From Vitis vinifera (taxonomy: Eukaryota; Streptophyta; Magnoliopsida; Vitales; Vitaceae), in NCBI RefSeq assembly GCF_030704535.1, contig NC_081808.1, positions 19,900,501-19,964,500 of the forward strand: a stretch of DNA of 64,000 nucleotides, in the 5' to 3' direction. Under the pieces are notes generated by a model. That model saw only the letters and a list, made by a program, of their open reading frames with translations, did no database searches and had not been told where the DNA came from. Below are positions 25,101 to 34,100 of the stretch, in pieces. Both the position numbers and the translations under genes were made by a program. Position 1 is the stretch's first letter; the number at the start of each line of letters is the position of its first letter.

Positions 25101-28100
25101 AAAGTCTTGAGTAAACGCCATGTGTCCTTGTAAAAATTTCTTGTTTCTATAGTTTGAGCACTCAAAAAGCAAGGAAAAGTGAGGCAATGAGGCAATGAAG
25201 CAATGATGGGAGGTTTCCACACATTATCCCAATCAATGAAGCCTAACTTCTTCTCCAACAATAAAGATAACACGAAGCCTAGCTAAACTTCATAAAGCAA
25301 TAGAGATAACTTGTACATCTATATTCTGATAAAATCTAGCATGGTTAAACTCCCCATCAAAATAGGGATAAAACCAAAGCAAAGGTCTACTAATAAAATC
25401 TGGCTTTCTATAGTATAGGGAAACCTAGACAGCAAGATGTTGTAACTCTAATACAATCTTCAACATAAGTTTTACCCCTCAATCTAGCTTAGTATAAATA
25501 TGGGGAAACCTTGACTGCAAGGTATGGGTTTGTAACTCTAATACAATCTTCTTTGTAAATCTTAGGATAAGAGGTATAGTCTTCTCTTTTTACATATCTC
25601 AAGGGCATCCTGCTCAGATTGGAGATCCATTACCCAATTTGGAGCTCCAAGCACTTAAATTTCTGGTTCCAACATAGAGGAAGTAAGAAACACTAATGCA
25701 AGCAAGCCAAAAACAAACTGATCCAAAGGTTGAAATTTTCAATATTACAAGTCAATATGACTGAGCCAAAACCCAGTCATCTTTATACCATGACAAAGCT
25801 GAGTTACTAAAGTTAGCCGTCATTACAATCATCCAAAGAGACACCACCATTTGTTCTCAAGACTCAGGCATTACACACATAATCTGAGTAAGGGGCAACA
25901 GAGATGCAGCCAAATTATACTGTACAGGAAAATGTATGATGCAGAACAGTGCTAAATATTCAACAGCGGTTTTTATATTTTATAATATTGGCAACCTAGT
26001 TTACTGTGAAACTGAGCCGACATGAAAATTAAGTACCAGGTTATCAGTTGCATACCTTCAATATGACTAAACATTGTATTAATCGCAGCAAGCCACTTCT
26101 CTCTTTCACCATTCATCCGCTCTATAAGCATTCTCCTGTTATGGTCTTCTGTTAATTTTGCTTCATGGGCCCGGCCTTCAGCCTCAGCCATGGCCTTTAC
26201 TCGTATGGTTTCCCGCTCTATCTCAGCTCTCTCTTTCTCAGTCTGGCGTTGTTGAGCTTGGATCTGCTCCTCAGTCGCCCGTCTTGCTTGTTCTTTTCGT
26301 ATGGAGGATTCCTCTTGCATTTTAACCAATTCAACATTATGTCGCCTCTGAGCTTCATGATCTGTCTGCAAACAAGGATAAAACAATGGAATTAACCTTT
26401 TAATAATGAATATTTTGGCTACTTTGTATTTTTGCATGAGTCCATTGTAATGGGGAAAAAGAGAAAGAAATGTTCTAACCTCAGAGTTAATAGTAAAATC
26501 TAGTCAACCTGCTTTTGTCCACAATCATTTTCAATAAATGGGATGCTGCATGTCAATATGGTGAAGTGAATCACTGACTGGATTCCTCAACAAAATAGGT
26601 AGAAGCCAAAGCAGTCAATGATCAATTCAGAACATTAACAAAAGATATTTTTAGTGAAATTAGGTTTTCAAATTTTCTGAGACCTTCCTTCTTGATTTTG
26701 CAATCACACTGCACTTCCTTCTGCTTTTATTGTTGGTAACAGAGCCCCTACTCTGTTAACAGTGACAGCCAAGAGCCACTGCCTATCCTCTTCTTCAATG
26801 AGAAAATAATATCATTTCTTGCTTAGTTGCTTCAGAGGAGGGTGTGTGATTCGTGGAGAGAGAATGAGAAGTAAAAGTTTGATCAATATTCTAGGAATTT
26901 TGATTATAGCTCAAATTATTATGGCTTCAAATTTGAGGCCACCAAGAGTTCCATGATAGAAAGTGAATGAGTGGAAGGATGAGAAAAGATAAAAGGAGAG
27001 AGGAATTGGTAGGATGGCTGGGCTGTTGATCATGGTAATCCAATGGTGGCAAATGCCAGTGACTTGTTTGGTCAGAAATGCGAGGGCGATGGAGGAAATT
27101 GCATGAAAAGTAAGGGCAATAGTTAAATCTACAACCCTGACAAACGATAGTAATGCTAATTCAGAATCATGAGGGAAGGATCCAACGGTTTTGACAGACC
27201 TTAAAAAAAGCTAAATGTACTTACTCTGAGGCTTTGTTTGGATCATAGAAAGTTTGAAAGAAAGGATGAAGAAAAAATATTAGAAGACATAGAAGGAAAA
27301 AAAAGTGAAAGAAATACAAGGAATGAGTCTAGGTTCAATAAATTTTTTCTCCTATCTTTCTCCAAATCTTATTCCTCCTTTATATAGCATATGAAAATTT
27401 TGAAGAACATAATTTTTTTTATTTTTATAATTTTCATTATGCCATGTTTTTCCTTATGTTTTCTATGGCAAACCAAACAAGTGAATTGGGATTCCTATTT
27501 TTTCCTTTTCCCTACAACTTTTCTAGGCTCAAACCAAGCATAAACTTTCTACTATAGTCACAAAAACAGTGTGAACAGAAATTTTGATTATCAGTCCCTA
27601 CTTTTTTAAAACAAAAACACAGAAAAAAAAAAAAAAAAAAAAAGAGTTCATTCCTGGCACCTGCATTCTTTTCCTAGCCAACTCATCTTCATATCGTAGC
27701 ATTTGTGCCTTTGCCTGTGCTTGTTGCTGTACTAGATTCATTTGTTCTTCAGCCATTTTCCGCTGCTTATCCTGCCAATGACAAGAGTAATGGTAAGAAA
27801 TATACATATGACTAAGAAACTGCAACAGTTCATAACAAGATTGATCACATGTTCTAGTTTATGCATGGAAACTGAGCATTTGCTACACATGAAAAGTCTA
27901 ATACTAATAGAGTACAAGTCCAGTGATGCTCACCACCACAACTCAATTGATTCTATATAACTTATCACATGAAAATAGAAACTTCTTTGCTGCTCATGGA
28001 TTTAGCCAAAAATTAATTCATTTATGGAGATTTTGCAGAAATTATGGATTGGGTTCACTTGCCCAATGTAAAAAATATTTATTTATAATCTCATATATGT

Positions 28101-31100
28101 GATATGTCATGTAAAACATTATAGAACCACTCAAATTCCATGGAAACCCAGAATGCATAATCAAAACTGTCCATTCATGATAGTTATAAAAAAAAACAAT
28201 TAGCAAATGGATCCCCTTGCTTCTTTATTTAAATATGGTAAAAGGGGAAGCCTCTGAGTAACTGAAATAGACAGAAATTTGTTTTGCTGCTTGAGGAAGA
28301 GGCACATTCGCACATGTTAGTTAAAACAATAATCTTGGCAAATTTCCAGTACATCATCTTCAGTACCCAATTCTTTTTAAAGTAAAATGAGGAAAATCCC
28401 ACAAAGAAACAAGAGCAGCTATAATATTCAGGACAATGTTTAGACCTGTTAATTTTCTGAACTAACTTTGTTGTCAAATTTGTTTGATAAACAGTTCAAT
28501 TGATGTTTGGGTTCAATAAGGGGAGAGAGGGCATTGGAACCCTTGTTTTTCTCGTCCTTTGAATGATTGGGAGGTGGATGAAGTTGTGGATTTATTTCTA
28601 TGGTGTCAATGAATATGGTTTTGAATAAGTTCACTGTTAAGCAATTTTATTTTATTTTTGATAGGAAACCACGCATGAATATATTGATAGAAAAAAATAG
28701 TACATAAGGAGAATGAGAAATCCTCCCGCCAAAAGTAAAACTAAACAACACTAAAAAATAACATGACACTACACCGTCCCATTGGAACTACACATTGCTA
28801 GCCAATCTAGTTGTAAAACGTTAAGGGGAATGCCCTTAAAACCCGCTGAGCAAAAAGCCCAAAATGAAGCGAGGAAATGAATGGAGTCCCAAAGATTCTC
28901 TGAATTCCTAGCTTTGTCCTCAAATATCCTAGCATTTCTTTCCCGCCACACAACCCAAATTAAATCTATGCACGCGTTTTGCCACAAAACCAACCCTCTC
29001 TTGGACTTGCCAAAATCTTTATAATTGATGAACATCATGTCTGAAATGCTTTTCGGAGGGACCCAATCCATCTTGGCTAGCTGAAATAGTCTGTGCCACA
29101 ACCCCAACGTCATAGAACAATGAAAGAAGAGATGATCTGCTGATTCTCCTTGCTCCATACACAACTTACAAATGTCAGGGCTAAGAGCTTTGTGGGGTCT
29201 TCTCAATTGTAGCAAGTCATTGGTATTTACCTTCTTGTGTGCCACAAGCCCGACAAAGGCCTTAACTTTGAAGGGGACTTGAGATTTCCATACAAACTTA
29301 GTGGGGAAAAAAGGAGATGAATCAAGCATTTGGGACAAGACTGTAAAGAAAGACTTGACTGTAAACAGTCCTGAAGACAATAAGGACCAAAATCTCGCAT
29401 CTGAAGCGGAGGTGGATAAAATCATACAATCAAGAGAGCACATGAGGCGTTCTAGATCTTCTATCTCATAATCGGTTAGATTACGACGGAAATTAAAGTT
29501 CCATGAGAAAGGGCGAGCCGAACCGAGAATTGAAGATATAGGAATATTTTTATCTGTTACTACTCTAAATAGTCTTGGATATTGGTCTTTGAAGCTTTGC
29601 TCCCCCCACCACAAATCTTCCCAAAAGCGAATTCTTTCCCCATCTCCTACAACAAACCGAGTATACTTGGAAAAATCCTCAAAGACTTGTGCAATGGCCT
29701 TCCAAGGACAACGATGTGACCACCTAACTAAAGTGTTGGCATCCCAACCATTTGAGTGTGTCTCGTAGATGCTAAGAATGACCTGATGCCACAGAGCTGT
29801 ACTCTCCCTAAGATACCTCCACAACCATTTCCCTAAAAGAGCGCGATTCCTTAAAGGAATCTTCCCAATCCCCAAACCCCCTTTTACCCTCAGCTTACAC
29901 ACTGCATCTCAACTAATAAGATGGTCTCTTTTACCTTCCCCAACCCCTGACCAAAGAAAGTCCCTTTGCATCCTCTCAACTTTTGCAGCCACTGAAGCAG
30001 GAATCTTAAACAAAGAAAGAAAGTAGCTAGGGATATGGGATAGGCATGAGTGTAGGAGAGTTATCCTACCGCCGAAAGATAAGTAAGCCTTTTGTCACCC
30101 GTCTAATCTCCTAGAGATTTTCTCAATCACTGGATCCCAGAATCCACAAGCAGTTGGATTCCCTCTCAAAGGAAGGCCCAGATAAAGTATATGCCAATCT
30201 GAAGCCTTGCAGTCAAGCAACAAGGCTAACCTAAAGAGATGATTCTGATCAAGGTTGATGCCAAAAAGATTACTCTTGTCAAGATTGACCTTAAGCCCAG
30301 AAACTTGACCTAACACTAACAATAAACTTTTAAGAGTTTGCAATTCTTCCTCACTAGAGCTAGCAAAGAGGATGGTATCGTCTGCAAATTGCAGATGGGA
30401 CACCCTACACTTATTTCTACCTACCTGAAGCCCTTCAACAAACTTCTTTCCTCAGCTTTCAACAACATTCTACTCAACACATTTGCAACAATAGTGAACA
30501 GGAAAGGGGATAAAGGGTCACCTTGCCTTAAACCTCTAGATGCCTTGACCCACCCTTTAGCATTACCATTCACTAGAATAACATAAAAGACCGACGACAG
30601 ACAACCTCTCATCCATTTCCTCCATTTAGAACTAAATCCCTTCTTCTCCAACACATGATCCAAAAAATCCCATTTAACATGGTCATAAGCCTTTTCAAAG
30701 TCTATCTTAAATACAACTCCTTCCTCCCCTGATCGCCTTTTCTCGTCCACAATCTCATTGGCTATGAGAACTGCATCCAAAATTTGTCTCCCTTTAACAA
30801 AAGCACCTTGAGTGGAGTGGATGGTCTCCTGTAGTACTCCTCTTAGTCGCCCTGACAAGACTTTTGCTATTACCTTATAGAGACAAGTGATCAGGCTGAT
30901 AGGTCTAAAATCCGAAATCTTCTTTGACTAACTCTTTTTGGGTAAAAGAACTATGAAGGAGGCATTGGTGTTTTGATTAATAATCCCGCTATTGTGAAAC
31001 TCTGCAAACACCCTCACTAAGTCATCCTTGATCACATCCCAACAATCCTGAAACATTGCTATGGTGAAACCATCAGGCCCCGACGCCTTATCCCTATCTA

Positions 31101-34100
31101 ACTGAAAGATGGCATTATAGATCTCTACTTCGGAGAAAGGAGAATCCAGCCTAGAAGCACTCTCTTCTGATATAGGGGACCAATCAATACCTTCTACTCT
31201 CCAAGACTCACCTGGAGGACTCGAGTATAGTTTTTTGAAATAAAGTAATATTTCCTCTGTGATGCTCTCGGAATTGTCCAACACCAAACCACTTTCATTC
31301 TCCAAGAATTTGATGAAATTCCTGTTTCGTCTCCCGTTAGCCACTTTGTGAAACAGCTTTGAGTTGCAATCCCCGTCTTTAACCCATTTTACCTTAGCTT
31401 TTTGTCTCCAATGAATTTCTTCCCTCATAATTATCTCCTCTAGCTCCCATTTTCTTACAGCTCTTTGAACAACGAGATCAAAAGAGAGAGCCCCTTCTTG
31501 TTCATTGGCATCAATGTTAGCTATTTCATCCAAGATGGTTTTTTTCCTTTCCTTAAGCATTCCAAAAGTATTCTTATTCCAATCTTTCAATTTTGCCTTA
31601 ACAAATTGTAACTTCCTCATGAACTTGTGACCTTCCCAACCATTTCCTTCAAATTCTCTCCACCAACTGCTAAAGCACTCTTTGAAATTATGATGTTGCA
31701 ACCACATATTCTCAAACCTAAAAGGTATTGGACCCCACTTGAAAGGATTGGTATCCAATACAATTGGTCAATGATCTGATGTCTATCTAGGAAGAACTTC
31801 TTGAAGGCTTTGAGGGAATGAAAGCTCCCACTTATTTGAATAGAGAAACCGATCCAATCTCTTACACACCGGTGACTCTTGCATATTTGACCAAGTAAAA
31901 GAGGCATTTCGTAATGGGGGATCATGTAATTCACATTCTCTTATAAAGCCATCAAAATCCCTCATGCTAGAAGTGAATCTAGAGCCATCTAGTTTTTTTG
32001 ATCTTCTTCTTATAACATTGAAGTCACCTCCCACACACCATGAAGGAAAAGTAAGGCCAAAAAGGTCTAATAGCTCCACCCAAAAATCCTTCCTAGTTAA
32101 GGAACTGTTTGGACCATAAACTACGGACAACCACAAAGGTCCACATCCATCCAACAAGAACTTGACTGAGACAGAAAAAGATCCAAATGCCACGTCCTCA
32201 CTGCTCATTTTCTTTAAGTCCCAAATGATTAAAATCCCTCCTGAAGCCCCGCACGCCGGGAGAGCAGCTCGCTTCTTATTCCTAACCGACCAGACACTTC
32301 CTACAAACCTTCTGCCGCACACCTCTCTTTTTGTTTTCTGAAACATCACTACATCCGGATTCTGAAGGCGTAAAAAATCCTTAACCACCCTTCTCTTTTT
32401 CTTAGATCCCAACCCCTTGATATTCCAACTTATGATCTTCATAAAAACACCTCACTGACCCTATACCTCCTAACCAACGCCAACATAACTCAAATGTCTG
32501 TGGCAATTCTGTTCTTTCGCCTTGAATACACCTTAATATCCAAGGAGCTTAAGACCTCACAAACTTTAGCCATTTTGCTAGGGGAAAGACCTTCAATTTG
32601 GAACCCACCCATCTGGGAGAACTCAGTGTCTCCCTGGCTAACTGTACCTAGAATAAGGGCCCCATGAGGCGAGCTGGGTTTGGTCTTATCATAATTAAAG
32701 CTTTCAGACAAAAGATTCAATCTAGCTAGCTGGGGCACCGCATCATCACGGTTAGGAATGCCAACAAACCCAAGACTATAAGTCCCAACGTCATCTTTTT
32801 TTGAAAAGATTTCAGATAACACTCGATTTTTCGTAGGAGATTGGGATTGAAAGGCTGGAATGAAGAGATCGATAGCAGAAGAACTCGGGTCTGGAGCCAC
32901 GCCAGAGAAAGGAGAATGAAAAGGCAGAGAAGGCTAAGAAAAATGATGAGAAGATACCTCGAAAATTTCCACTTCCGTCATTCCACAGTACCCCTCAAAG
33001 TTGAGTCCTTTTTCTCTGGTTGCCGGATAAGAAAGATGATCCGTGAATGAAAATCCACTATGAGAACAACCCACAAAACCCTTAAAACCTACTCCGTCTC
33101 CTCCTTTAGCAGTATTGCGCATTTTCTCCTTCCCTTTTGACTGAAAAGGAGCCCTAAGAAGATTCCTTTGCTCCGTGTTTTCCTTCGTCGGCGTCGTTCC
33201 TTCCTCGGAACACCCTTGAACCAATTGTGTTCTCGCTTCGGAGACGTCTTCCAATGGAAGAGTATCACTGACTGGCGTCCATCTCTTAGTTGTGAGTGGC
33301 TCGCTTCGGCTTCATTCCCCTTGTCGGCATATAGAGCTTGATGGAAACAGAGCATTCCACAGCTTCCTTGAACCGCACTTCATCGCGGAGCCCCTCTGTT
33401 GATTTTCAGGATCCTCGTGGCCTGTCTTCGCCTTCCCCTTTGTAGAGAGAAAAGCTCTGTGTAAAGGGCCCTTCGAATATCTGTCTTGATTGTCTCCCAT
33501 CTCTTGGCCCAACAACTGAATCGGGCCTTTCCCATGGACTTCCCTCTTCCAACCCATGTCAATTTCAGACCGTGGGCTGGGCTTACTAAAATGTGTCATA
33601 TATTTAGAGGCCCGAAACCCATCCTAGAGGGTTGATTGGGCTTTGCCCCAACAGATCCAGCTCTCTACCTTTTTAAATTCGAATGCAGTGGAGGTTGGGA
33701 CCAGCTGTTTCCCACTGACATCTTGTTCTTTCCACGTGTCCTCCCAAGAGCGTTCTCAGCCTTTTGAGCACCTCTCCACTCCATTGTTCTGCCAAACTGC
33801 CCCAACCGAGGACCCCTTTCCAACCGTTGATCTACCTTCCTCTTCCCTCTTTCTGCCAACTGTCCCCGTGTGAGCCTCTGCCAATTGCCGAGTTAACTCA
33901 CCCATCTCTCTAACCTGCCTACCGTCTTCCTTCCCGGCTACTGCGACTGAAACTGTGAAGTCCCAACCCCCATCTAACACCTCAATCAAAGCCGGGAGAA
34001 CCGATCGTTCTTTCATTACCACTTTCACCCTCGCTTTGCTTAGATAAAAAAGTTTCAATGTTCGCCAATCAATCTTTGTCACCGTCCCCCATTGCTCCAT

